Source: Syntrophomonadaceae bacterium
Lineage (GTDB): Bacteria > Bacillota > Dethiobacteria > DTU022
Assembly (NCBI GenBank): GCA_007127255.1
Contig: SKZS01000190.1
Span: 1 to 16,262, forward strand
Direction: 5' to 3'
Length of the DNA: 16,262 bases
Shown here: positions 1-7,771 of the stretch, in pieces
Position numbering within the stretch: the first letter of the stretch is position 1
How the letters are laid out: the number at the start of each line of letters is the position of its first letter
Notes under the pieces: model-generated
Told to the model about the DNA's origin: nothing
The model's input: only the letters and a program-made list of their open reading frames with translations
Database searches by the model: none
Position numbers and translations under genes: made by a program

Positions 1-2925
1 CAAAACAGTATCCACATCAAAAACACGTTCTGTACCTTCAATAGTTTTAAAGTCTTCGGTAATCCCGGCGATAACCACCCGTTCTACATTTTCACTGCCT
101 TCTATCCTGAGTACAGTGTGAGATGTATAAACAGGCACACCGAGACGTTTGATTTTATCCTCATGAACCTTGTAACCGCCGCACCGGGGCAGCGCTTCGA
201 CCAGCCCCACTACATCAATCCCCGCCTGGAGAGCATGGTATGCACCGATCAAACCTACATTGCCGCCGCCGATAATAAATAATCTTTCGGCACATTTAAC
301 CAGGTCACGGTTAACAAGGGTCTGGAAAGCCCCGGCACCATACACCCCGGCCAGATCAGCGCCGGGGAAGGCCAGGCTTTTTTCGCGAGCCCCGGTTGAA
401 AAAAGAACTCTTTTTGGTTCAACCAGTTTATAGTTACCGTTACCGGAAACTCCAAATTTGCCATCGCTAAATACTCCAACTACAGTAGAGTTAAGCCATC
501 TTTTTATTGTTGGCAGGTGTTTAAGATCACCGGCCAGGATATGGCCGATCTCTACCCCCCTGTACCCGGCGTAACAATCGGCTACCGAACCGAAAAAGTT
601 ATGGGTTTGCAGGCTGAGTTTTCCACCCAGTTCCTGTTTATCGTCGATGATTAAAACATCAACCCCGACACTGCCAAGTTCTATCGCTGCACTGATACCG
701 GCAGGACCACCACCAATGATCAAAACATCTGTTTTTACAACTTCCCTCTCTACATAAATCTTTTCAGGAAGCTCTGCATCAGTCAGGGCAGGCGGACCTT
801 CCACGCTGCTTACCTGCATGCCCGGAGTAACAGCAGCCATACAACCCTTTACCGGCTTACCGTCTGCAATGACCATACACTGCGAACACTGACCGTTTAC
901 ACAGTAAACTCCCTGAGCTCCACCATCACGGTGGTGATGGCCGAATACAGTTATACCGGCAGCATAAAGTGCAGTTGTAATAACTTCTCCTTCGCCGGCA
1001 GTGTATTCCTTACCGTTAAAACTAAACTTAAATTCAGGAGCGTTAATTGGCGGCAGGATCGGATGGTTGCTTATCCTGCGTTGTATTTGTTCTACTGTCT
1101 GTTCCTCAGGATCAACTGGATATGTACTGAAAAGAAGCTGCGGTTTATCAGCCAGTGACTGAATCCAGGAACCGGGACACAGTAACAGCGCATATTGCAG
1201 GTATTCTTCAGCTGAACTGCAAATCATTGACTTTTCATTGCTTTCGGCGTGTTTACTGATCAGTTCTTTACGTTTTTGAGGAGTTATTGTAAAAGAAAAT
1301 TTTTCGGACGTTTTACCCGCAGGGAAACCGGCAATTTCATTCAGGGTGACCAGTGAACTGCCCGCTGGCAAATGCTCAGGCACTCCGGGGTTAAAAGATA
1401 TTATTTTTTTTGCTGTCACACTTTCCAGATCATTTTCTGATGCCAGGCAGCGCACAGTTATATTTTTATCTTTTAAAAGTGCTGCAGCAGCGGCAAAGAT
1501 ATTCAGCACTTCCGGTTCGTCGATAATCAGGGACAGAAGCATATGTAGTTCGGGCAGCCTGCCCAGGTAAAGAACCGGCGCTGCAGGATCTGCATTTGTA
1601 TCGAACCAGGAAGTAACCAGCAGGGGCAGGCTGATTTCCAGCCCGGGCTGCTTTTTCAACCAGCTTATAATATCAAGAGCCAGGTCCATACCAATTACAG
1701 GGCGTGCCGGAACAGGGTATTGAGCCTGCAACTTTTCGGTAGACTTTTTCATGGTATTCGTGTACTCATGCCAAACTTCCAGGGGTCCCGCAAGTCCAAA
1801 TGAAGGCTTCAACAGGGCCAGCTGATCTTTTTCCAGGCCGCAATAGCTGAGCAGTTCCTGGGCGGTTGAAAGGCGTTTCTCGCCAAGGCTTCCGCCTTCA
1901 TAATAGGGACAGCTTTCTTTATCCCGGCAGATCAAGGCTACACTGTTAGCCCCGGAAGCAGCACAGTAGAGCAGGAGCGAGATATCAATACTGCCGATAC
2001 AACTTACCTTGATGACATTATCTTGATCAGGCAGCGGTGAACGGGGACAAACAAAAACAAGATCTTTGCCCTGCAAATCTTTTTTAAATATTTGCGCTTC
2101 ATAATCAGGTAGCGCTTCAGTTTTTTTCTGTTTTATAGCTCCAGTCGGACAAACCCCGGGACAAATACCACAACCGACGCAGGCTTCCTGCGAAATCTGG
2201 GCACTTGACAATCCTGTTTTGTAGAGAATAACCCTCGGTATAGAGTAAGGGCAAACTTCCTCGCATCTGCCGCAACCGCGGCATAATTCCGGTTGAACTG
2301 AACAGGTCGGTATCTCAAATTCCCGGTTCCAAATATTATAGATTCCGTTTTCCTGGCTGGAAGCGATCGCATCAGTCGGACAGATATAAGTACAGGTACG
2401 GCAGCCGGTACAGTTTTCAGCCATAAGATCCGGGTTCGGCCCGATTTCTTTTTCGAAACCACGGCCCATGGTTGTGATTGCGGCTGGGCCACAATCCTGG
2501 CAAACCCGGGTGCACAGTCCGCACATAACGCACTTATTATCATCATCCGCCGGCGTTGTAAAGAGAGTGGTATCGATTCCTTCCAGCCTGGCCAGAGCTT
2601 TTACCCTTTCTGAACCCGGACACTGGGCCAGGTATAGTTCCAGCAGGTTTCTGCGGGTCTTAAGAACTTCTTCTGAACGAGTTGATACTATTAAACCTTC
2701 TTCAGCAGGGTAAAGGCAGGAGGTAACTATTTTTGACCCGCCGTTCCAGTCATTTTTTGTTATCTCAACCACACATAATCTGCAGGCGCCGCTTGGTGTC
2801 AGCGAAGGATGGTTGCAGAGTTGTGGCACCTGAATGCCTAGTTCGTTAATGATCGGCAAAAGCATCTTTCTTTCTTCAGTTTCTACTTTTCTTCCGTCAA
2901 TCGTTATGGTAATCTTATTGCTCAT
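1..2925 (-). CDS. Multi-domain iron-sulfur flavoprotein (NuoG-like N-terminus, MvhD-like, [2Fe-2S], FAD/NAD oxidoreductase), C-terminus cut by window edge
   Basis: The reading frame is open for 975 codons from ATG 2923-2925 to the left edge; the AAAGGA site just upstream supports this start. Domains seen in order: NuoG/HydA-type [2Fe-2S] domain (C37, C48, C51, C70); four CxxCxxCxxxC motifs for [4Fe-4S] clusters (C132-C142, C172-C182, C215-C225, C249-C259); an MvhD/FlpD-like domain (about 285-400, beginning near C293); a weakly conserved linker; a second [2Fe-2S] domain of the sarcosine-oxidase-alpha type (about 660-700, CVNGQCSQC); and an FAD domain with GGGPAG near 737 and an NAD(P)-type GGGNVG near 885. 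The usual HxxxC NuoG cluster ligands are replaced by an LAQCPGS segment. It lies 27 nt behind the NuoE-NuoF fusion, so the two probably form one complex moving electrons between NAD(H), flavins and iron-sulfur carriers. Substrate unknown; amino acid dehydrogenase or bifurcating oxidoreductase are both possible (inference). Confidence 0.85.
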   Translation of the reverse strand, partial: MSNKITITIDGRKVETEERKMLLPIINELGIQVPQLCNHPSLTPSGACRLCVVEITKNDWNGGSKIVTSCLYPAEEGLIVSTRSEEVLKTRRNLLELYLAQCPGSERVKALARLEGIDTTLFTTPADDDNKCVMCGLCTRVCQDCGPAAITTMGRGFEKEIGPNPDLMAENCTGCRTCTYICPTDAIASSQENGIYNIWNREFEIPTCSVQPELCRGCGRCEEVCPYSIPRVILYKTGLSSAQISQEACVGCGICPGVCPTGAIKQKKTEALPDYEAQIFKKDLQGKDLVFVCPRSPLPDQDNVIKVSCIGSIDISLLLYCAASGANSVALICRDKESCPYYEGGSLGEKRLSTAQELLSYCGLEKDQLALLKPSFGLAGPLEVWHEYTNTMKKSTEKLQAQYPVPARPVIGMDLALDIISWLKKQPGLEISLPLLVTSWFDTNADPAAPVLYLGRLPELHMLLSLIIDEPEVLNIFAAAAALLKDKNITVRCLASENDLESVTAKKIISFNPGVPEHLPAGSSLVTLNEIAGFPAGKTSEKFSFTITPQKRKELISKHAESNEKSMICSSAEEYLQYALLLCPGSWIQSLADKPQLLFSTYPVDPEEQTVEQIQRRISNHPILPPINAPEFKFSFNGKEYTAGEGEVITTALYAAGITVFGHHHRDGGAQGVYCVNGQCSQCMVIADGKPVKGCMAAVTPGMQVSSVEGPPALTDAELPEKIYVEREVVKTDVLIIGGGPAGISAAIELGSVGVDVLIIDDKQELGGKLSLQTHNFFGSVADCYAGYRGVEIGHILAGDLKHLPTIKRWLNSTVVGVFSDGKFGVSGNGNYKLVEPKRVLFSTGAREKSLAFPGADLAGVYGAGAFQTLVNRDLVKCAERLFIIGGGNVGLIGAYHALQAGIDVVGLVEALPRCGGYKVHEDKIKRLGVPVYTSHTVLRIEGSENVERVVIAGITEDFKTIEGTERVFDVDTVL

Positions 2926-2952
2926 AATTATCCTTTCATTGCAGTATAACTG

Positions 2953-5343
2953 TTACCTGGCTATGATTACTGCTTCGAAGTTACAGGTTCCTTTACAGAT
3001 ACCGCAGCGATTGCACAGCTCCTGATCGATCTGATGCATTTCTTTCTTTTCGCCGCTGATTGCATTCTGTGGACAGTTCCGGGCACAACGTGTACAACCA
3101 GTGCAAAGATCTGTAATTTCATAACTAATCAGGCTTCGGCACACTCCCGCCGGACAGCATTTTTCTTCGATATGAGCCCGGTATTCATCTTTAAAGTGAG
3201 CAAGCGTACTGCGGACAGGATTTGGTGCAGACTTGCCAAGCCCGCAAAGAGAACCCTTTTCGAGTACATCAAGCAATTTTTCCAGGCTGCCGATATCCTC
3301 GAGAGCACCCTCTCCCCGACATATTCTTTCTAAAATTTCAAGCATACTGATTAAACCTATCCTGCAGGCGCTGCACTTGCCACAGGATTCCTGGGTTAAA
3401 AACTCGGTAAAATATCGAGCTACATCCACCATGCAGGTATCCTCGTCCATCACGATCATGCCGCCTGAACCCATCATCGAACCTTCCCGGGTCAGGGTAT
3501 CGAAATCTACGGGCAGGTCAAGCTTGCTTTCAGGAAGGCACCCACCTGAAGGGCCGCCAGTCTGAACCGCTTTAAAAGTTTTATTCTCCAGGATACCTCC
3601 GCACATATTAAATATAATTTCCCGCAAAGTTGCGCCCATCGGTACTTCAACCAGACCGGTGTTTTTTACTTTTCCTACCACTGAAAACACCTTGGTCCCG
3701 GGACTTTCTGCAGTGCCTGTTGAACGGAACCAACCTGAACCCTGGTCAATAATTATCGGGACATTTGCAAAAGTTTCTACATTGTTCAATACAGTTGGCC
3801 GGTCATAGAGACCTCGTTCCGCAGAACGGATATACTTGGCCCGCGGTTCGCCAACCCTGCCTTCTATCGACTGCATCAGGGCTGTAGATTCACCGCAGAC
3901 AAAAGCCCCGGCACCGCGATTTATTTTTATGTCAAATGAAAAGTCGGTTCCGAAAATATTACTGCCCAGTAAACCGCTCTGACCGGCCTGTTCAATCGCC
4001 TCGGTCATACGGATCAGGGCCCGTGGATATTCTTCCCTGACATATATATATCCCTGGGAAGCGCCCACGGCATAGGCACAGATCATCATACCTTCCAAAA
4101 TGGAATGAGGATCACCTTCCATAATGCTGCAATCCATAAAAGCTCCGGGGTCGCCTTCATCGCCGTTACAAATGACATAACGCGTATCAGAATCTATCTT
4201 TGCCGCGGTGCGCCATTTTTTACCAGCCGGGAAACCTCCCCCGCCCCGACCGCGTAGCCCGGATTCTTCAATTTCATTAATTACTTCTTCAGGCTTCATA
4301 TGCCGTAGTGTTTTAACCAGGGCACTGTAGCCGCCCCTGCTGATATACTCGCCAAGATCGGCCGGGTCAATTAAGCCGACATTACGCAGGGCAATCTTAT
4401 GCTGGGAGGCATAGAAAGGTATTTCCGAATAATTTTCTACAGAGGGTGCATCCGCTGTTTCGCGGTATAAAAGCCTGTCCACTGTATTGCCTGCAATCAC
4501 AGTTTCCCTGACAATTTCCGGCGCATCTTCATCAGTAACCCTGGTATAGCAGGTATTTTGTGGATGCATGATCACCAGGGGTCCATGTTCGCACAAACCG
4601 TGACAGCCGACTTTCCTAACACCAATGGAAACAGGCAGTTCAAGACTGCTTCTTTTTAATTCATTTGCCAGGGCTTTAGCGACTTTGAGACTGCCCTTGG
4701 CCAAACAACCGGTACCGGTACAAACCAGGATCCGAGGTTGATCCGGTGGAAGCTGGACTTTTAATTCATTACTAATTTTTTCGAAATCTGTAAAATTCTT
4801 TACTTTGATCTGTCCATGTATTTCTGAAATTCTATCCTCAGTTGGTTCCTTTTGATCCGTTTTATCAGTACAACGCTCTTCCGCACAGCACTGTTTAATT
4901 TTTTTTGCCAGTTTTGATGATGTCATATTGCCATGATACTCACCGTCAATAATGGCAACCGGACCCATTGCACAGGCACCGACACAGTGAACCGAGTTAA
5001 GAGTAAACTGACCGTCCTCAGTCGTGCCTCCCTCTTTTACTTGAAATTCTTCTGAAACGGCATTTAACAATAAAGAAGCACCCCTGATATGACAGGCAGT
5101 GCCTTCGCAAATATCTATTTTATGTTTTCCGCGGGGAGTTAAATGCAATGATTTGTAAAAGGTGGCCACTGAATATATCTGGGATTGTGGAATATTTAAT
5201 CTTTCTGCTATCCGGGCAATTGCTTCTGCGGTGAGATAGCCCTGTTCAGCCTGCAGGTCTTGTAGAATCATAATCAAGTTGGCCGGATTGTCATTGTGCT
5301 GCCTGATCGTGCTATCTATCTGCGATGCTTGATTAGGGGTCAT
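2953..5343 (-). CDS. NuoE-NuoF-ferredoxin fusion, NAD(P)H-oxidising (diaphorase) subunit
   Basis: A 796-residue soluble protein that joins three usually separate units. Residues 1-155 are NuoE/HydC-like with a thioredoxin-fold [2Fe-2S] site (C79, C84, C120, C124). Residues about 205-265 carry a second such [2Fe-2S] site (C208, C213, C247, C251), as at the start of HydB/HndC. Residues about 310-720 are NuoF-like: the glycine-rich NADH/FMN loop GRGGGGFPAG (364-373), CNGDEGDPGAF (392-402), GAGAFVCGEST (477-487), and the N3-type [4Fe-4S] ligands C654, C657, C660 and C700. The tail has two ferredoxin motifs (C747-C757, C777-C787). The known role of this family is FMN-dependent NAD(P)H/NAD(P)+ exchange feeding iron-sulfur chains. 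It is the first gene of a two-gene operon with the FeS-flavoprotein downstream. No hydrogenase H-cluster motif was found in the window, so it is not evidently part of a hydrogenase. Confidence 0.93.
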   Translation of the reverse strand: MTPNQASQIDSTIRQHNDNPANLIMILQDLQAEQGYLTAEAIARIAERLNIPQSQIYSVATFYKSLHLTPRGKHKIDICEGTACHIRGASLLLNAVSEEFQVKEGGTTEDGQFTLNSVHCVGACAMGPVAIIDGEYHGNMTSSKLAKKIKQCCAEERCTDKTDQKEPTEDRISEIHGQIKVKNFTDFEKISNELKVQLPPDQPRILVCTGTGCLAKGSLKVAKALANELKRSSLELPVSIGVRKVGCHGLCEHGPLVIMHPQNTCYTRVTDEDAPEIVRETVIAGNTVDRLLYRETADAPSVENYSEIPFYASQHKIALRNVGLIDPADLGEYISRGGYSALVKTLRHMKPEEVINEIEESGLRGRGGGGFPAGKKWRTAAKIDSDTRYVICNGDEGDPGAFMDCSIMEGDPHSILEGMMICAYAVGASQGYIYVREEYPRALIRMTEAIEQAGQSGLLGSNIFGTDFSFDIKINRGAGAFVCGESTALMQSIEGRVGEPRAKYIRSAERGLYDRPTVLNNVETFANVPIIIDQGSGWFRSTGTAESPGTKVFSVVGKVKNTGLVEVPMGATLREIIFNMCGGILENKTFKAVQTGGPSGGCLPESKLDLPVDFDTLTREGSMMGSGGMIVMDEDTCMVDVARYFTEFLTQESCGKCSACRIGLISMLEILERICRGEGALEDIGSLEKLLDVLEKGSLCGLGKSAPNPVRSTLAHFKDEYRAHIEEKCCPAGVCRSLISYEITDLCTGCTRCARNCPQNAISGEKKEMHQIDQELCNRCGICKGTCNFEAVIIAR

Positions 5344-5395
5344 AATATATTCCTTTTTTATAAAGATCTATTTTAAGCTACTTAGGCACAAAAAA

Positions 5396-5425
5396 ATTAT
5401 ATCACTGCACATTTAAGGGTGTCAA
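5396..5425 (-). promoter_or_regulatory. Sigma-A promoter of the NuoEF/flavoprotein operon
   Basis: On the minus strand a perfect -35 TTGACA (5420-5425) and a perfect -10 TATAAT (5396-5401) are separated by 18 nt. The predicted start near 5389 gives a leader of about 45 nt ending in an AAAGGA ribosome site before the ATG at 5343. Confidence 0.75.
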
Positions 5426-5501
5426 TGATATAGAAAAGGTTAGAAAATATTGATAATGGAAATAAATCACAATTAAAGTCTTTATATAAAACACAAAAAT
5501 A

Positions 5502-5787
5502 CCAGGTTCCAACAGGCCTTTTAGCATGTCCGACGGTGCTCTTCACGTATCATTCACCAGCTGAGTTTCCGCCACCGCCTTCAGATGGCTTTCGCTCAAC
5601 CTCCGATAGTTACTGGGCCTCCGTGCTGTTAGCCGCGCGCAACTAATGGCCGATGGGCCATATCGCAGCAACTCATCCAGCTATCCGGCAGCAGTTCTAT
5701 CCTAACCTGGATTAGGTAAGCCCTTCATCAACTTCAGCTTTCACTGCCAACCGGACCCGGTTCACTATCCAGTCTCTCGGAACCTGG
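5502..5787 (-). ncRNA. Structured non-coding RNA, about 285 nt, family uncertain (raiA-type large RNA considered)
   Basis: This block has no convincing gene and is far more G+C-rich than the A/T-rich DNA on both sides. Its ends are complementary: 9 bases at 5779-5787 pair exactly with 5502-5510, closing the whole element. Internal hairpins include 5749-5762 (5-bp stem), 5701-5716 (5 bp), and 5646-5661 (6 bp, 4-nt loop), the last stacked under an outer helix 5632-5637 / 5664-5669. GAAA-rich single-stranded stretches fall on the minus strand. A consensus promoter sits exactly at the 5' end (5794-5822), and the 3' end is followed on that strand by a T-rich run (about 5490-5501). Together these argue for a free-standing minus-strand RNA. 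Size, the end-closing helix and host type recall the clostridial raiA-motif RNA, but I cannot confirm that assignment; RNase P, SRP, tmRNA and 6S signatures were not seen. Confidence 0.72.
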
Positions 5788-5793
5788 AATCCC

Positions 5794-5822
5794 ATTATTG
5801 ATCTGTTATTCAGATTTGTCAA
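5794..5822 (-). promoter_or_regulatory. Promoter of the structured RNA
   Basis: On the minus strand a -35 TTGACA (5817-5822), a 17-nt spacer and a -10 AATAAT (5794-5799) predict a start at about 5786-5788, which is the first base of the closing helix of the RNA. It lies about 35 nt after the rocA stop codon, so the RNA does not depend on rocA transcription. Confidence 0.72.
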
Positions 5823-5856
5823 TACCTTTTTCAATATTATAAATATTTTTATTAAA

Positions 5857-7404
5857 TTACAGCTCTTCCGAGACCGATTTAGCCTGGCAAAAGAGTAAAA
5901 GATAATCGTTTCCGCCTGCTTTTGCCCCGGTGCCGGACATGTTGTAACCGCCAAAGGGGTGTACACCGACCAGCGCTGAAGTGCTTTTACGGTTAAAGTA
6001 AAGGTTACCAACATAAAAGTCACGCCGCGCTTTTTCTAGCTTGTTCCAGTTGTTTGAATAGACAGATCCGGTTAAACCGTAATCTGTATTATTGGCAATC
6101 TCCAGGGCCTGGTCAAAATCTTTTGCTTTAATTAATGAAAGCAGAGGACCGAATATTTCTTCCTGGGCCAGGCGAGCTTCCGGATCAATATTATCAAATA
6201 TGGTCGGTTCGACATAATAACTGCCTTTATCCAGCAGGTGACCGCCGCAGAGAATTTTTCCTTCTTTCTGCCCCACCTCAACATAGTTTAGAAACTTATC
6301 TACTGCGGCCTGATCTATAAGCGGCCCCATATAATTATGCTGATCTTCGGCCGGTCCTATCTTTATAGATTCAGTTTTTTCAACCAGCTGTTCTTTAAAA
6401 TAGTCATAAATACTTTCATCAATTATTACCCGTGAACAAGCCGAACATTTTTGACCCTGGTAACCAAAAGCTGAAGCAATTACACAAGACAAAGCTGCAT
6501 CCAGATTAGCTTCACAATCGACTATAATGGCGTTTTTTCCTCCCATCTCGGCATTGATTCGCTTAATCCATTCTTGTCCCTTTTGCATTTTACTTCCCTC
6601 TTCTACAATAAAAAGTCCGACTTCTTTGGACCCTGTAAAATTAACAAACCTGGTCCTGGGGTGGCTGACCAGGTAGTGTCCGATATCGCTTCCGCTGCCG
6701 TAAACAAGATTAATTACTCCACCGGGAACCCCTGCCTCATCCATGATTTCCATAAATTTTGCGGCGACCACCGGTGTGTTGCTGGCTGGTTTGAGCACAA
6801 TTGTATTGCCCATTACCAGGGGTCCAACTGTCATACCGGTTAATATCGCAAGGGGGAAATTCCAGGGTGATATAATCACGCCGACTCCAAGCGGAATATA
6901 ATACAACTCGTTGTTTTCTCCCGTAATCCTGGTTAAGGGTTGTCTTTCTGCTAAATGCAGGGCGCGCGTTGCATAGAAATCTAAAAAGTCGATGGCCTCT
7001 GCCACATCCCCATCAGCTTCTGTCCAATTTTTACCGTTTTCAAGAATTATTGCAGCAGTTAGATCTGCTTTGTATTTGCGCATCAATGCCGCAGCTTTAT
7101 ACAAATAGCGTGCCCGTATTTCGGGGCTTACATTTTTCCATTCTTCAAAAGTGGTCAGGGCAGATTTCATTGCCTGTTCGGCGAGCCCTTGATCAGCTTT
7201 ATAGGCATAACCTACTACCTGCTTAGGATTTGAAGGATTTATCGATGCAAACTTATCGCTGCTTTTTACCTTCCAACCCTCTATTACGAGCTCATATTCA
7301 CGACCAAATTCATTTTTAGCATCCTTAATCGCTTTCAGCATTAAATTTTTATTCTGTTCATCGCTAAAATCTGTTGGCGCTTCATTTCTAAATTCCGGTA
7401 TCAT
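5857..7404 (-). CDS. rocA: 1-pyrroline-5-carboxylate (glutamate semialdehyde) dehydrogenase
   Basis: The 515-residue protein matches the length and motif order of RocA-type P5C dehydrogenases, which oxidise L-glutamate 5-semialdehyde (the open form of P5C) to glutamate with NAD+ in the cytoplasm. Visible aldehyde dehydrogenase landmarks: SPWNFP with the oxyanion Asn182, FTGS (256-259), general base Glu286 in AEMGGKN, catalytic Cys320 in GYQGQKCSA, and EEIFGP (415-420). The long N-terminal region before the Rossmann core is typical of this subfamily. An AGGAGG ribosome site precedes the ATG. It has its own promoter about 190 nt upstream and is separated from rocD by a terminator. With HypD producing P5C nearby, it probably completes hydroxyproline oxidation to glutamate and yields NADH (inference from context). 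No proline dehydrogenase (PutA/PRODH) domain is fused to it. Confidence 0.95.
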   Translation of the reverse strand: MIPEFRNEAPTDFSDEQNKNLMLKAIKDAKNEFGREYELVIEGWKVKSSDKFASINPSNPKQVVGYAYKADQGLAEQAMKSALTTFEEWKNVSPEIRARYLYKAAALMRKYKADLTAAIILENGKNWTEADGDVAEAIDFLDFYATRALHLAERQPLTRITGENNELYYIPLGVGVIISPWNFPLAILTGMTVGPLVMGNTIVLKPASNTPVVAAKFMEIMDEAGVPGGVINLVYGSGSDIGHYLVSHPRTRFVNFTGSKEVGLFIVEEGSKMQKGQEWIKRINAEMGGKNAIIVDCEANLDAALSCVIASAFGYQGQKCSACSRVIIDESIYDYFKEQLVEKTESIKIGPAEDQHNYMGPLIDQAAVDKFLNYVEVGQKEGKILCGGHLLDKGSYYVEPTIFDNIDPEARLAQEEIFGPLLSLIKAKDFDQALEIANNTDYGLTGSVYSNNWNKLEKARRDFYVGNLYFNRKSTSALVGVHPFGGYNMSGTGAKAGGNDYLLLFCQAKSVSEEL

Positions 7405-7701
7405 TTTGTTCCCTCCTGTAAAAATAATTTAATATAGATACTTTACCGGACTGCGGTTTAGTTTTAGTCTCTTTTTAACCGGTTCTTATACCTTAATATT
7501 TATTTATTATTGAGTTTGTATTGCAGTGTTTGGTGTAGCTGTTAATCTGCATCAAGGCTGAAGAAGGACTGTTAATTTAAACAATTAATATATTATAACA
7601 TCTAAAGTGCTTATTTCCAATTATTCAATAACTTCTTCACTATTTATAAATATTCCTCCCTTTTCGGAAATAAAAGATTAAATACTTCGAAGTGGATCAC
7701 A
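7405..7701. other. Intergenic region and long rocA leader
   Basis: No gene is supported in this A/T-rich stretch. It holds the rocA ribosome site (AGGAGG, just upstream of 7404), the rocA promoter, and a roughly 180-nt leader. The only structure noted in the leader is a weak inverted repeat of ACCGG and CCGGT near 7455-7490. No riboswitch class was recognised and no sigma-54 promoter motif was found, although roc genes in Bacillus use one. Confidence 0.4.
7592..7620 (-). promoter_or_regulatory. Probable promoter of rocA
   Basis: On the minus strand TTGGAA (7615-7620), a 17-nt spacer and a perfect TATAAT (7592-7597) form a sigma-A-like promoter. The predicted start near 7585 leaves an unusually long leader of about 180 nt before rocA. 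Confidence 0.55.
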
Positions 7702-7728
7702 AAAAGCCGCATTTAAAATGCGGCTTTT
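7702..7728 (-). terminator. Rho-independent terminator after rocD
   Basis: A perfect inverted repeat (stem GCCGCATTT / AAATGCGGC, extended by flanking A and T runs) lies about 43 nt past the rocD stop. The stem is followed by five T on the minus strand and four T on the plus strand, so it may work in both directions. It separates rocD from rocA. Confidence 0.85.
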
Positions 7729-7771
7729 CTTAATACAAGTTAAAATAAACTACCGGCAGGTTTTTCTATTA

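Noticed and set aside
931..1570. Plus-strand open frames of about 75 codons within the first gene
   Set aside because: They lie opposite a continuous 975-codon minus-strand gene with clear domains and have no ribosome sites.
2953..5343. Assignment of the NuoEF fusion to an [FeFe]-hydrogenase or a complete respiratory complex I
   Set aside because: No H-cluster motifs and no membrane subunits of complex I are found; the partner is a flavoprotein instead.
5502..5787. RNase P RNA, SRP RNA, tmRNA, 6S RNA or group II intron as the identity of the structured RNA
   Set aside because: The conserved cores I would expect (for example the SRP GGAA tetraloop helix or the intron domain V hairpin) are not visible, and no intron-encoded protein is present.
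5712..6023. Open frame of 103 codons on the minus strand across the end of rocA and the structured RNA
   Set aside because: It overlaps rocA in another frame and continues into the RNA element; no ribosome site and no recognisable protein.
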